From positions 153,332,535 through 153,396,534 of the forward strand of contig OZ005648.1 in assembly GCA_963930645.1 (NCBI GenBank): a DNA stretch of 64,000 nt, written 5' to 3'. Made by a program: the position numbers and the translations under genes. Below the pieces are notes generated by a model. The model worked only from the letters and a program-made list of their open reading frames with translations. It was not told the DNA's origin and did not search any database. Of this stretch, positions 46,746-57,355 are shown piece by piece; positions within the stretch are counted from its first letter, which is position 1, and every line of letters starts with the position of its first letter. The DNA is from Salticus scenicus. Taxonomy: Eukaryota > Arthropoda > Arachnida > Araneae > Salticidae.

Positions 46746-47290
46746 AAATTCTGAAAACTTACACTATTTTACAAGAAATACAGGACTAGGTCTTTTTTTT
46801 TTTTTTTTTTTAAATCTTCACATAGGAATGAAAAATGTTCACACTCTAGGAATGTGAACTAAACCACAATTTTTTTCAACTTTTTAAAATTAATTTATTG
46901 TCATTGTAATTAGTTAATTGATTAATTAATAATTTATATTAAATCGTGTTTACTAATGACTAGGAAATTAGGATTGGCAGCAAGTTTCGAAAAAAGAAAC
47001 AGGATTTCATAAAAAAAGAAAGAACATAATTTATTAGAATGTACAAAATGTACTTGTTTGAGTACTGGGGTCAAATAGTCCCTACACCCACATTTACGGG
47101 GTTAAATCTTATTGCATCACTGGTTGTATCGCATATTTTATAAAGACTACTCACTAATTACATAAATAATAAATTCCAAACATTTATCTTCGATATTAAA
47201 TATGAAAAATCTGGGCATTTTTTTTTCTTTCTTCATTTCAGTTCCTAGACTTTTTTTTTTTCTCTCTCTCTCCCTCTCTTCTGTACCTTT
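46746..47290. other. AT-rich DNA and polypyrimidine tract
   Basis: Poly-T at about 46793-46811. A long pyrimidine tract at about 47250-47290 leads into the candidate exon at 47294. Confidence 0.5.
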
Positions 47291-47293
47291 CAG

Positions 47294-47361
47294 CAGAAGC
47301 CGAGAATAGGGGAGCATTCTAAGCTAGCACACAGCAATCAGATCTTATTCCCCTCCAAGAA
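47294..47361 (+). CDS. candidate internal exon, plus strand (unidentified)
   Basis: A pyrimidine tract of about 40 bases ends in CTGTACCTTTCAG (AG at 47292-47293). A 68-base segment follows, then the donor GTAAGTA at 47362-47368. One frame is open throughout (QKPRIGEHSKLAHSNQILFP, then SK); the other two are stopped. Acceptor and donor both match consensus and composition is nearer 48% GC. No flanking exons were found and the peptide is not recognised. It lies divergent from the candidate minus-strand first exon, so it would belong to a different gene. Confidence 0.3.
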
Positions 47362-47869
47362 GTAAGTAGATGTACAGAAGGTCGATCATGGTTTCCCTGG
47401 GGTGGTTACTTGAAGCTTCTCTGACATGCAAGGCAAAACAGGGCACCTGCCATTTATTTTAAGTCCCCCCCCCCTTCGAAAATATTCGCTTTATCCTCGG
47501 GTATAACACTTCTCGAATCCTTATAAGCAAACTGCTGCTAACAGATGTGGACGTATCTGTAGGTGGTTCTCTCTGGAAATTCTGTACGATGAAAAATGTA
47601 AATCGATATGGGTGAAAATTTATCCTTCAATTATTCCAGTTTTATATTCTTTTAACGATATAATTATGGGGTAATGAAAATTCCTTTTGGGGTCAGATCA
47701 CTTCATAAATATTTTTTAAGAGGACGAGTCCCTTATTCATTCGTTCAGTGGCAAATGTCCTTATCAAGAGTTTGGATTTCGTAAGATAAATACGAAATTT
47801 TATGTGGGTTATCATACAGAGAGATTCAAAAGAAAGGGTACAAACGTGAATTAGTAGTTCAGGGGTCGT
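47362..47869. other. no gene seen; C run
   Basis: A run of 10 C at about 47466-47475. The minus-strand frame at 47693-47944 overlaps the start of the dispersed repeat and is not considered real. Confidence 0.45.
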
Positions 47870-48240
47870 CGATCCTTGCAAAATTTGGGTCCTTTTAGCT
47901 GCCTCTTCCCAAAATTCCATTTTATAAAAAGGACCGTTATACAAAGTTCAAATTGAGGCTGTAAAGACCTTCACAAAATTCAATACATAAAATAGGCCCC
48001 CTTCATAAAATTCAAATTTATAAAAAAAAAAAAATAATCCCTTTCACTTTTTTTTTTTTTTAATAATCTTTTTATAGATTTTTTTCATGTTTACAGAATT
48101 ATTTATAATGACTGTCTATACTTGATTTAATGAACATTATCAACTTGATATTAAATATTACATAGAGTGCTGAAATGTAACATTTTACACAATAACTTTT
48201 ATGTATATTTTTTACAAAAATAGCTTCCTCCTTCCAAAAT
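47870..48240 (+). repeat. CTTCACAAAATTC dispersed repeat, copy B
   Basis: Starts CAGGGGTCGTCGATCC, close to CAGGGGGCCGATCTAGGC at 55323. Contains ACCTTCACAAAATTCAATAC, CCTTCATAAAATTCAAATT, and a later part with CTTGATATTAAATATTACAT shared with copy C. Confidence 0.6.
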
Positions 48241-48517
48241 ACTAAAACTTGGATCGTTCATGTAGTTAATGATATGCCAATATTAATATTTTATGGTATC
48301 AGCTTATTCGGTCATAAATTTAACATGTACCAATATAAGTCGAACTAATAATTTAGTGCATAGCTGAAAATAATTATAAGATAAAAAACTTTTTATAAAC
48401 CATGTTTTTAAATTTTCTGTTGAATCATAGCTATAGAACTAACTACATTAGCACTTGATCAATGCGTATGAAATCTTTAAACCGATAGTGACGTCAATTT
48501 TTGTGAGATACATAATT

Positions 48518-48905
48518 TAACTTTTTACAATTTTTTAACGCTCACGTTTAATTAAATTATTTATTTAATCACGTTTATTTATTTTTATGTCGTAAAAAAA
48601 TGAACTCGTACTTTTTTTTTTGTTTTTGGCAACAATTAAACTATAGCTAATATTTTAATGGCTATTTATAAGGTATTAGGAGGTTATTATTTTCATATTT
48701 TAATTAATTATAAGAAAACTATTCGAAAATTCGAAAATCGGATTTTGAAGTATTGTGTTGTCACCGGGTTCTGAGCTACTGTAAAAGTTTCAAATGTCTA
48801 GATAGTAGGGACGTTAGTTAAAATTCGATTGCAAGATTTGTACCGGACAAACAAACATACAAACAGACAAACAAGAATAGAAGTTAATAAAAACATGGTA
48901 AAATA
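48518..48905 (-). repeat. dispersed repeat, copy 2 (reverse of 2446-2802)
   Basis: The reverse complement aligns with 2446-2802 over nearly its full length, with ends at matching places. The two copies are 46 kb apart in opposite orientation. Confidence 0.75.
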
Positions 48906-49437
48906 ATGACAACGCTGTTAGTATGATTGTAATATGTTCTGTTCTGTGATAATGATATATGTAGAATGACATTACGAGAAATGCTGCTAGTGAAATTCAC
49001 CAAATTATTCCAAAACTATTATCAAAGTCCAGACAATACTGAGAAATCTATACGTTTGGTGATTAGGAATGCGTTATCGATTTATGAGGTGTCGCTGATC
49101 ACATTTCGCTGATCACATTAAAATTTAAAATTAAAATAGCGTTATTTTTTATAATATGAATAAAAATCTAGATTCAGCGTCGAATGAGATAATTTAAGTT
49201 TTTTAAAGTGTAAGTGATTTGTTAATTTGGTTTCTCATACAAAGAAAATAAATAAGAAGTGTAGATTTTAACTCTCAAAGTTTATCTCTTCTATTTCCAA
49301 AACCCCAGTATTAATTAAAATATATATATGTATATTATTGAAAAAAAGTTTCAAAAAATGGTTATCAGTATTATGAAAATATAGATCTCCCGGATAATTT
49401 TGTTCGTTTAAGTTAAAAAACTGACTGATTTATATTC
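48906..49437. other. AT-rich DNA, no gene seen
   Basis: No repeat or exon recognised between the dispersed repeat and the TIR element at 49444. Confidence 0.5.
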
Positions 49438-49443
49438 AATAAT

Positions 49444-49627
49444 CAGAGCTGCTAACCTAATCCGGCTGTTAGTACCCCCTTTTTTCTACACCAGTCATTT
49501 CTTAGAGTTTTGTTTCTTCTTAATTCATCGTAAATACATTTGAAGAAAATTAATTTAAAAATTAAGTTGTGTAGAAAAAGGGGCTGTACTAACAATTTGC
49601 CGGATTAGGTTGGCACTGGCAGCTCTG
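49444..49627. mobile_element. 184-bp MITE with inverted terminal repeats
   Basis: Left end CAGAGCTGCTAACCTAATCC and right end, read inward, CAGAGCTGCCAGTGCCAACC form an inverted pair that continues through CTAATCCGGC, TTGTTAGTAC and CCCCTTTTTCTACAC. The right arm carries a few extra bases. AATAAT directly abuts both ends (49438-49443, 49628-49633). CAG...CTG ends suggest hAT, but an 8-base duplication is not visible. Confidence 0.75.
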
Positions 49628-49633
49628 AATAAT

Positions 49634-50480
49634 ATTTATATGATAGAACCGTCAAACATTTTCTTATAATACTATACAAATACTATCGAACGAAAATTCC
49701 AGTGTCAGTTTTTTTATTCGAAATGACAGAATTTTTCGGTAACCTAATGCAAGTAACAAAATTGAAAAGTTTATTTTTATCGTCATAATTCAGTTTAAAT
49801 AATTAACTGTAAAATTTTCAGAACAATGATGCGAATTGAAGTTATAACGATTTCTTCAAAATCTACAAAATCTCAAAAGGGGTGTTTAATACTGAATTTC
49901 AGTTTACATGAGTGACTATAACCATTTCGAATTATTATACTAACCCCCCACTAAAATAGTACAATTTTTTTGAAATATATCATTTCGTCTAAAATAAGAC
50001 ATCCGATGTCCAATGAAAAGAAGAAAAAGAAAAAGTCATATCGTACTTTTTAAGTCATTAAAAGAAACATTTTTCAATTAAAAAATACGTATCGTCATCT
50101 TTCCACTGCAATGAGTCATCATTAAAGAGGGAGTTTTTCAAAATGCTACTATATTAAATAACATTCGTAGATCTTCATTAGTTTCACTCTCAAAGCGTAG
50201 GCGTACTCAGAAATGAATTGGGATGAAATAACAATTACCTTTAGAAAACACAATTAAAATATCAGAAGTTTTGGCAATCCTTAATTTTTTTCAATTAACT
50301 TGTTAATAATAAAAATAAAATATATATTAAGGTCAGTTAACGAAGCATTTGCACTGTCACATAATAAATAAATAGATAATATCGATTATAGTGAAATCCA
50401 ATGCAGTGTAAAAATCAGTATAATATAACGAAAACCAAATAACCTAGATCCGTATCTTCATTCAAAAAATTTGCAAAAGA
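49634..50480. other. AT-rich DNA, no gene seen
   Basis: No repeat or exon recognised. Confidence 0.5.
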
Positions 50481-50489
50481 ATATATAAT

Positions 50490-50530
50490 ATACTAGCAAA
50501 CCCGTGCGAAATATTCGCACGTTATTTCTT
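50490..50530 (+). repeat. ACTAGCAAACCCGTGCG motif with hairpin
   Basis: CGTGCGAA at 50503-50510 and TTCGCACG at 50514-50521 pair perfectly around a 3-base loop, directly after ACTAGCAAACC. Sequence of the form CTAGC..ACCCGTGCG is familiar from ends of dispersed arthropod repeats, so this probably marks one edge of an old element extending right. Confidence 0.45.
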
Positions 50531-52737
50531 TTCTTGTTTACCTTTGAAATTTGAAACTGGTTTAAAATTTGATAAATGTTATACCAATTTCACCACTAAT
50601 TAAAATTCTAATTTACCAGAAACCAAAGTATTATTAAAACCAAATAAATATTGCACAATAGTGAAACCAAAATCATTCAAAGAAAGGTTTCCAAATAAAA
50701 TTCATGGTTCACGACCCAATTTTCATACTTCCACAGGCAGTACAGTCTTAATATAGGACTCCCACGACGCCTTTTAAATTTTTGTCATCATGTTGGCCAT
50801 GACTTTTTATTAATTTTGGTATATATATATATATATATTGTTTAAAAATAAATAAATAAATAAACTAATTCCTATTTTGATTATATTTTTTATGATTGTG
50901 TTTTTTAGTCAATTTATGACACAAAACTTCATATTCTGTATATAACTTTAAAATATTGCTTGGTTCAAAATAACGCTTGGAAAGATTTTGAAGAAACATC
51001 TGTTAAAAATATATTTTTTGGTAAAATAATCTCATCAGCGAAATGCCTTCATATTTTCTTATTAGTCAATTGAGCTAAGTCCGCGAGCTTAAATATTGCC
51101 TATATATAAATATTATTTTTTTTATCCTCGCGTATCATATCGTTTCGACAAAAAATAATTGAAACTGGTCCACGTTAGAGGAATATTATATAGATAGTGT
51201 TCGGGATTTCTTTAGTTTATTAAAGATCATTAATTAATATGAACTTAAATAATGGTATTTAAACTGGTGGTAAATAATAATTTTTAATTGATTATATATC
51301 TTTAATAGAAACAATTTGCATTAACCAAAATCTCGGAAAGTTTAATTTAAAGACGAAATTAAAACTTTTACTATTAAATAAATTTTGTTGTAGGGAATAG
51401 ATATTGTGAAGTTTTTTCTAATAAATTTTGACTGTAATAAGTTATTAAACATCTTTAAAATGTATGTTAATTCCATTATGTTGAATACAGTAAATACTGT
51501 TTAAACAGAATAATAATAATAATAATAAAAAGTACTAAATTTTGAGTATTTTCTGACCTTATTATAGATCCTAAGTAATGTTGAAAAATAATACATTAAA
51601 AAAGAAATGACTGTAGACCGTAATGTAATGAAACACTTTTGCGCATCCCTCTATAACAGGCATAAACATTATATACATCAAAAGCTATACAGATTATCCC
51701 AAACATACACAGGCATACAGGCACCATAATCTTTTTTATTCTTAATAAAAAGGCCACAGCTCGCTGACGTTTAGGCAGAAAAGATAAGGATTATCTTACA
51801 TCAAAACCTTTAAAAGGTTTTTTTAAATAAACTTTTTATTAATCTCTAAAATTCAAAGAGCTTTTCTTTTTATTCTTTTAAGATGACATTGTGAAGGATA
51901 TCATTATCATATTATATCACAAAAAGAAAGCTTTTGCAGTAAGACGTCTGTGATAAACACCTGACGTCACATTTTATCGTATCTGGTAACCACTCTTCTA
52001 CTTCACCGAATTTACGAAAATTAGAATATTTATCAGATAAAGAAAATTAAATGAATGAAAAAGATTGACAAATCTCATCTTTCATTTTTTTTCTTCATCA
52101 TTTCATATTTTTACTTTTAGTATTTAGTAATAATACGATTGCTTTTGTAATTTTTTTTATTAAAATAAATAAATAAAAATTAAATTAAATAAATAAATAA
52201 ATAATACTAATACTGTTAAATTTCAAGAATTCTGAAGAAGCACATAGCATTCATAGATGATATTTTTACAACTGTGGACCTCGTCTTAAAAAATTATTGG
52301 ATAATAGAAAAAAAAAAAAAATCATAAAATGACGTAAATAGTTAAAAATAAATAAATAATAATTTGCTTATAAAGTCGATTATTTCTCAAATTATATTAT
52401 TTTTATTACTGGTATTATTATTATTTTACATATTTTGATGAATCATTTTTTTTTATTTTTTAAATAAATCGACGGAAAACACCTGGTTTGATTAAACAAC
52501 TTCATTTGAGCTACATTTTTTTCAAAATTTTAATAATACTTACGTTCAACAAATTATATAGTTTTGTTAAACATATCAGATCTAGGAAAAAAATATAACA
52601 ATAGATGTAACACTAGGTATATCAATAGAGGTATAAATTTGTGCAATAGCAACAGTATAAAATATCATAATACCTATTGGTTAAGTGAAACTTTTCTTAA
52701 TTACTGAGTTGTAAATCACCCTGTTAAAATTTTTAAC
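50531..52737. other. AT-rich DNA, no gene seen
   Basis: A short (TA)n tract at about 50820-50838 and (AATA)n tracts. A full CRE-like TGACGTCA occurs at about 51962 in a stretch of slightly raised GC (51940-52015), but no exon follows on either strand. Confidence 0.5.
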
Positions 52738-52803
52738 TAATATGAGTATTTTAAAACAGGAATAAACTACTACGTCAGAAACGCCAAAGAAAAATTATTG
52801 AGG

Positions 52804-52849
52804 TGCATACAGCTGTTTCGGTAGCCTAAAGCGTACCGTCTTCAGTGCA
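52804..52849 (-). ncRNA. hammerhead-ribozyme-like motif, minus-strand arm
   Basis: The exact reverse-complement copy of the motif at 52861-52906, in the left arm of the palindrome. A minus-strand transcript would carry it; the predicted cleavage base is at 52808. Confidence 0.5.
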
Positions 52850-52860
52850 AAAAGACTTTT

Positions 52861-52906
52861 TGCACTGAAGACGGTACGCTTTAGGCTACCGAAACAGCTG
52901 TATGCA
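52861..52906 (+). ncRNA. hammerhead-ribozyme-like motif, plus-strand arm
   Basis: Stem I TGCA (52861-52864) pairs with TGCA (52903-52906). Between them are CTGAAGA (52865-52871, fits CUGANGA), stem II GGTA/TACC (52873-52876, 52887-52890), GAA (52891-52893) and an ACAG/CTGT stem III (52894-52901) with no real loop, then A at 52902 as the expected cleavage position after a GUA triplet. A C at 52872 is unpaired in this fold. Very short palindromic stem III is typical of retroelement hammerheads that work best as dimers. Activity is unproven. Confidence 0.5.
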
Positions 52907-52998
52907 CCTCAATAATTTTTCTTTGGCGTTTCTGACGTAGTAGTTTATTCCTGTTTTAATATTCCAACGCCAAGTCTCCTGCTATTAATATGAGTATT

Positions 52999-53370
52999 TG
53001 ATTTAAAATATTATCTCTTTTATCTTTTAATTAAATTAAATTTATATATTTAATGTATATATATATATATATATATATAATTATAAAAAAAAAAAAAAAA
53101 AAAAAACATAACAATGTGACAAAAACCAAAACAACCGTTAAAACAAAAGCTAAAATAGTTAACGTTTGACAATTATACTATAAATATATATCTTATCACT
53201 AAAATGAATTAGCTTTTAATACTCACTAAATATAATTTCTATTTTTTGAGCAACTATTAGGATAAAAAAAAAATTATTTGATTTTCATTTTGAAGATCTC
53301 TTTCTACCGTGATATTAAACCCTAAATCTATGCTTCGCATGTTTTATCGTCCATGCATGCATTCGTAATT
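52999..53370. other. AT-rich DNA with (TA)n and poly-A
   Basis: (TA)n at about 53055-53080 and poly-A at about 53087-53106. Nothing else recognised before the 114-bp array. Confidence 0.6.
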
Positions 53371-54706
53371 GAGAGGGACATACAGAAATACAAAGGTTAT
53401 CATAAAAAAAATGAAATTTCACATTGTAATTCTAGATATCTAAAATTTAAGAAAAGAGAAGTACTAATTTATGGTACAGTGTTTCAAGAATTTAGAAAGG
53501 ACTTACTATTCAATAATAGAAAAGAAGGAGAAAAGGCATGAATTTTTGTGCTTACTTATTATGCTTGCAGAATACATGTATTTAGGGCCGCGGTAGCCTG
53601 GTTGGTAAGAGCAGCGAGTTCGTGATCGAAAGATTGCGGGTTCGGTCCTCGAGCCGGCCGAAGACCGTCGTGTACGCTAATGGCGACTGGTGCACGTTAA
53701 ATTCCGTCGTGGTCGCAAAGTCCTCCAAGTTCCCATCAAAAATTATACCTCTGGGGGTACCGGAACATGGGTCTAAACTCGCTCTGATCCGGATCAAAAT
53801 TCGAGTTTGGCTGGTGCTGCCATCTTTCACCAGCTTATGGAACTAGAAGTCGTACTTCCTCCCTATGAGGCGTTCCTAATAACGGAAGACGCAACCCTCT
53901 TGCCTAAAACTTCCGGGGCTCGGAATTTCCGAGTGGCACACGACAACAACAACAACAACAACAATACATGTATTTAGCATATATGTGTGTCAAGAATTTA
54001 AAAGGGTAGTTATAATTCAATATTAAAGGGGAAAGAAAAAGACACGAGTTTACATGTTTACTTATTTTGCGTTTAGTATACATGTAGTTGGTATATATGC
54101 GTTTTAAAAATCCATAAAAGATTTGTCATTTAACAGTAAAAAAAGAAGAAGAAAGACATGAGTTTACGTGCTTACTTATTATTCTTTTAACACATAAGTA
54201 TTTAGAAAACATATGCGTGAAGAATTTATAAAAGAGTTATAATTCAATAATAAAAAGAAGGAGAAAAAATATGAGTTTATAGTTTACTTATTATGCTTTT
54301 AGCATGCATGTATATAGTACACATGTATTCAGAGAATTTATAAAGGAGTTATAATTCCATAATAAACAGAAGGTGAAAAGACGTGAATTTATATGTCCAC
54401 TTATTATGCTTGTAACATACATGTACTATTTAGTATACATGTATTTCAAGAAACGACAAAGAAGATATTATTAAATAGTAAAACAAGAACGAGAAAATAC
54501 ATGAGTTTATGCTGTTCTTACTTTTTGGGCTTTTAGCATGTATGTATTTAGCGTACATGTGTTCCAAGATTTCATAAAGAAGTTACAATTTAATAATAAA
54601 AAGAAAGAGAAAAGGTATGAGTTTATATGCATAGTTATTATTCTTTTAGCATATATGTATCTAGTATAAATGTGCTTCAAGAAACCATAAAGGAGTTATT
54701 CAATAG

Positions 54707-54737
<31 letters not shown>

Positions 54738-55080
54738 AGAAGAAGAAAATGACATGAAATGAAAGAAAGACAGAACGAAAAAGAAAGAGGAAAGACATGA
54801 GTTTACGCGGTAACCTATTATGCTTTTAGTATACATGTAATTATCATACTCAAGAATTCATAAATTAAAATTCAACAATAGAAAGAAGGAGAAAAGATAT
54901 GAGTTTATACGTTTACTTATTATGCTTTTAGCATACATGTATTTAGTATACATGTGTTTCAAGAAACCATGTGGGAGTTATCATTGAAGAGCAAAAAGAA
55001 GAGAGAGAGAGAAAAGGCATGAGTTTATGTGCTTATTTATTATGCTTTTAGTAGTGTTTAGCATATACATTTGTTTTAAG
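53370..55080 (+). repeat. 114-bp satellite, about eleven units
   Basis: CAAGAA-type anchors lie at 53485, 53991 (114 after removing the SINE and one duplication), about 54105, 54219, 54330, 54447, 54565, 54678, 54851, 54960 and 55077. Units contain ATTCAATAATAGAAAGAAGG, GACATGAGTTTATATG, CTTACTTATTATGCTTTTAG and CATACATGTATTTAG. The unit from 54678 is lengthened by a poly-A/GAAA expansion at 54710-54790. Frames here, including one at 53353-53541, are satellite by-products. Confidence 0.9.
53586..53962 (+). mobile_element. tRNA-headed SINE, tail type 2, with 15-bp target duplication
   Basis: Exact 15-base duplications AATACATGTATTTAG lie at 53571-53585 and 53963-53977. The site is within a 114-bp satellite unit whose other copies show the uninterrupted sequence. 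The head has TAGCCTGGTTGG (A box) and GGTTCGGTCCTC (B box), then GAGCCGGCCGAAGACCGTCG, matching the SINE at 22045-22360 into GTTCCCATCAAAA. The tail differs completely: CTTCCTCCCTATGAGGCG, AACTTCCGGGGCTCGG and a terminal (ACA)n tail. Opposite-strand frames across it are incidental. Confidence 0.95.
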
Positions 55081-55322
55081 ATGATGGTCAATAACTTCAG
55101 GCAGTTACCGCTGCAGTAGACGGGCTTTTTATTAGAAGTAGTATATTTTTAAGTTGATATTTTTAACTAATTGGAAGAATTTAATTTTTAGGGGTGAAAT
55201 AGAAACTCTTGTGTATATTTCGCACCTTTTGGTACCTTCCGCTTATTTCTGCATTCAGCGATTCCTGGAGAGATAGTCGGACACACATACAATCAGAGTT
55301 TATTAATATGATATTATTGTTA
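55081..55322. other. no gene seen
   Basis: Composition is slightly less AT-rich at 55085-55125 and 55200-55285, without recognisable repeats or exons. Confidence 0.5.
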
Positions 55323-55789
55323 CAGGGGGCCGATCTAGGCAAAAATTACAGTCTTTTTGTTGCCCCTTCACAAAATTCAAAATCATGAAAATGGCCCTTT
55401 TGACGACCCTTTCACAAAAATTCGTTTTATAAAAGTTACCCTTTAAAAAAAAAAAAAAAATTCATCATTTCAAGTATTATTTTAAATGAATGCCTTTTCT
55501 TGGTTTAATGAAACACTATGAACTTGATATTAAACGTTATGCAGAGTGACCACTAAAATGGAGTGTTTCATACAATAATACTTTTTTGGCATATATAAAA
55601 ATTAAAACCCGAATTAACCCGTGTGTTAGACACATAGTGTGAATTGCTAAAATAAGGTGCATGATTTTATAAAATCGCTTAAGATTTTTAAAGGATACAA
55701 ATTAAAAGAAAAAAAAAAGGTTCCTATAGGGCACCCAGACAAAAATAAATAAATAAATATCCAATGAGTAAAATGTGCCCCAACCCTTG
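55323..55789 (+). repeat. CTTCACAAAATTC dispersed repeat, copy C
   Basis: Starts CAGGGGGCCGATCTAGGC and ends near GTGCCCCAACCCTTG, an imperfect inverted end pair. Contains CCCCTTCACAAAATTCAAAA, CCCTTTCACAAAAATTCG and CTTGATATTAAACGTTATGC, shared with copies A and B. No clean target duplication. Possibly a hAT-like non-autonomous element. Confidence 0.5.
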
Positions 55790-55955
55790 TTAGATGATAT
55801 ATAAAATTTTTGTACAATATTATGAAAAGGCTTAAAGGTATGTTTAAACAAAGCAGTTTATGGATTAATCAGAAACTAAAATGTAAAGGTATTTATTTAT
55901 TTATTTACATAATCATCGTTTTCCCTGGAACGCAAAAACGTGTTCTCCTGCTATG

Positions 55956-55988
<33 letters not shown>

Positions 55989-57355
55989 TCTGAGAACTTA
56001 ATATACTCATTGAAATAAAGAGCAAGTAATAATATTTTACCTGTAATATTAGGCTTTTTTATGAAAAAAAAAAAAAATGATACATTTTGTATATTACTTT
56101 ATTAGTGCTGGAGGCTCTCACTGGAAAATTTTGGGGGGTTTAATACACAAATAAATTTTGCTATTCTTGAATAAGAATCCTTTTAAATTTTTAACTGATT
56201 TTATAAATTTCTGTCCTTTTTTTTACGCAACTTTTGCTGTTAATAATACAAGTCCAAAATCAACGTTTATGGCATTAACGAAGAGATCACGATTTTTCAC
56301 ACTCTCTGTATATGCACATGTGTGTGTGTAGATTTCTTATGGGTTTCATTTCAAATACAGTTTTAACTGAAGTAGTCCTTCTGTAAAACATTTGAGAAAC
56401 AAATTTAGATAATGCCCTTAAGAAATTTCAAATTTAAAAGGAAGCGAAGAAAATTTCATTTTCTTTTTTTTTTCTAAAATTTTTGAAGATGTTTGGTCTC
56501 CATTTAACATCATCTGGTTAAAAATATATATTATATCTAATTGTGATGTGACAAAGTTAAAAAATAAATTAATAAATAAAATAATTAATAAATAAATAAT
56601 AATTATTTTATAATGTCAACATACGATTTTGACAGTATTCTAACAAGTACATATCTGATAACTTTTCTGATAAGTAACAAGGAAGTTAAAACTATTTTGA
56701 AATAATTTTGAAAAAAAAAAAAAAAAAATTGTTAACCAAATTTTGGGTTCAATACAATGTGTATTTAAACAAAACCCTTCAGAAGCAAAGTTAGCAATCG
56801 ATATCAAAAATAACCTTTAGAAGGGAAAGGGCCTTGAGCTTCGTTCCGGAATCTACAGGATGTTTGGACAAGTCTCGATATGAAGCAGTCGCGTGAAATA
56901 TCTTTCAACATCTGACTATTTTTAACAACTTTTAATGAATTAAAGAAAAGAGTTCTAGACTTAATCTAAACATCCTTGTCAGTGACGGTTTTAAAAACTA
57001 ATTAATTATCGTATTAAAGTAAATCAATGTTTCTTTCCAGTGGAACAGCTTCATCCCAACTTTAAATCAATTTTTCCAGAATGAGAAAAAGAACAAAAAA
57101 CATATTAATTTTCTTGATTCGCTGTCTTAAACACACTAATGTAAAACCTAATGCAGTAACAGAAAACGCGGCTTTTTATTATGTAGCAATTTACTATTCC
57201 CTGAACCAAATTAGAATATGCGAAGACGACAAACACACCTGCATTACCCACAGCCGTTCAACTAACCAGAATTCGCAGTTAGTCGAAGCAGAAAATAACT
57301 AACTAGTTAAAAGAATACTTCAAAAAATAAAAAATAAATAAAAAGACTCGAATTT
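55790..57355. other. AT-rich DNA, no gene called
   Basis: (TTA)n at 55957-55987 and poly-A tracts near 56063 and 56711. A 73-codon ATG frame at 57081-57302 starts right after TTTTTCCAG, an acceptor-like site, but has no recognised domain and no donor, so it is not called. Confidence 0.45.

Larger units (their letters stand above)
52751..52985 (+). mobile_element. palindromic retroelement insertion, Penelope-like terminal repeat suspected
   Basis: Bases 52751-52959 form a perfect palindrome: two identical 104-base arms around a single A at 52855. A further 26 bases follow (52960-52985). A 13-base direct repeat, TAATATGAGTATT, flanks the whole at 52738-52750 and 52986-52998. Each arm contains a hammerhead-like core. 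Variable-length target duplications, inverted partial terminal repeats and hammerheads in those repeats are known for Penelope-like elements, so this is interpreted as a truncated, inverted pair of such repeats. No reverse transcriptase sequence is present. Confidence 0.6.

Noticed and set aside
47693..47944. 83-codon minus-strand frame
   Set aside because: Overlaps the start of the CTTCACAAAATTC dispersed repeat and shows no domain.
53582..53846. 74- and 82-codon frames
   Set aside because: They lie inside the SINE with tail type 2.
57081..57302. 73-codon ATG frame after a TTTTTCCAG acceptor-like site
   Set aside because: No donor, no recognisable domain, and AT-rich composition like the surroundings; left as a possibility only.
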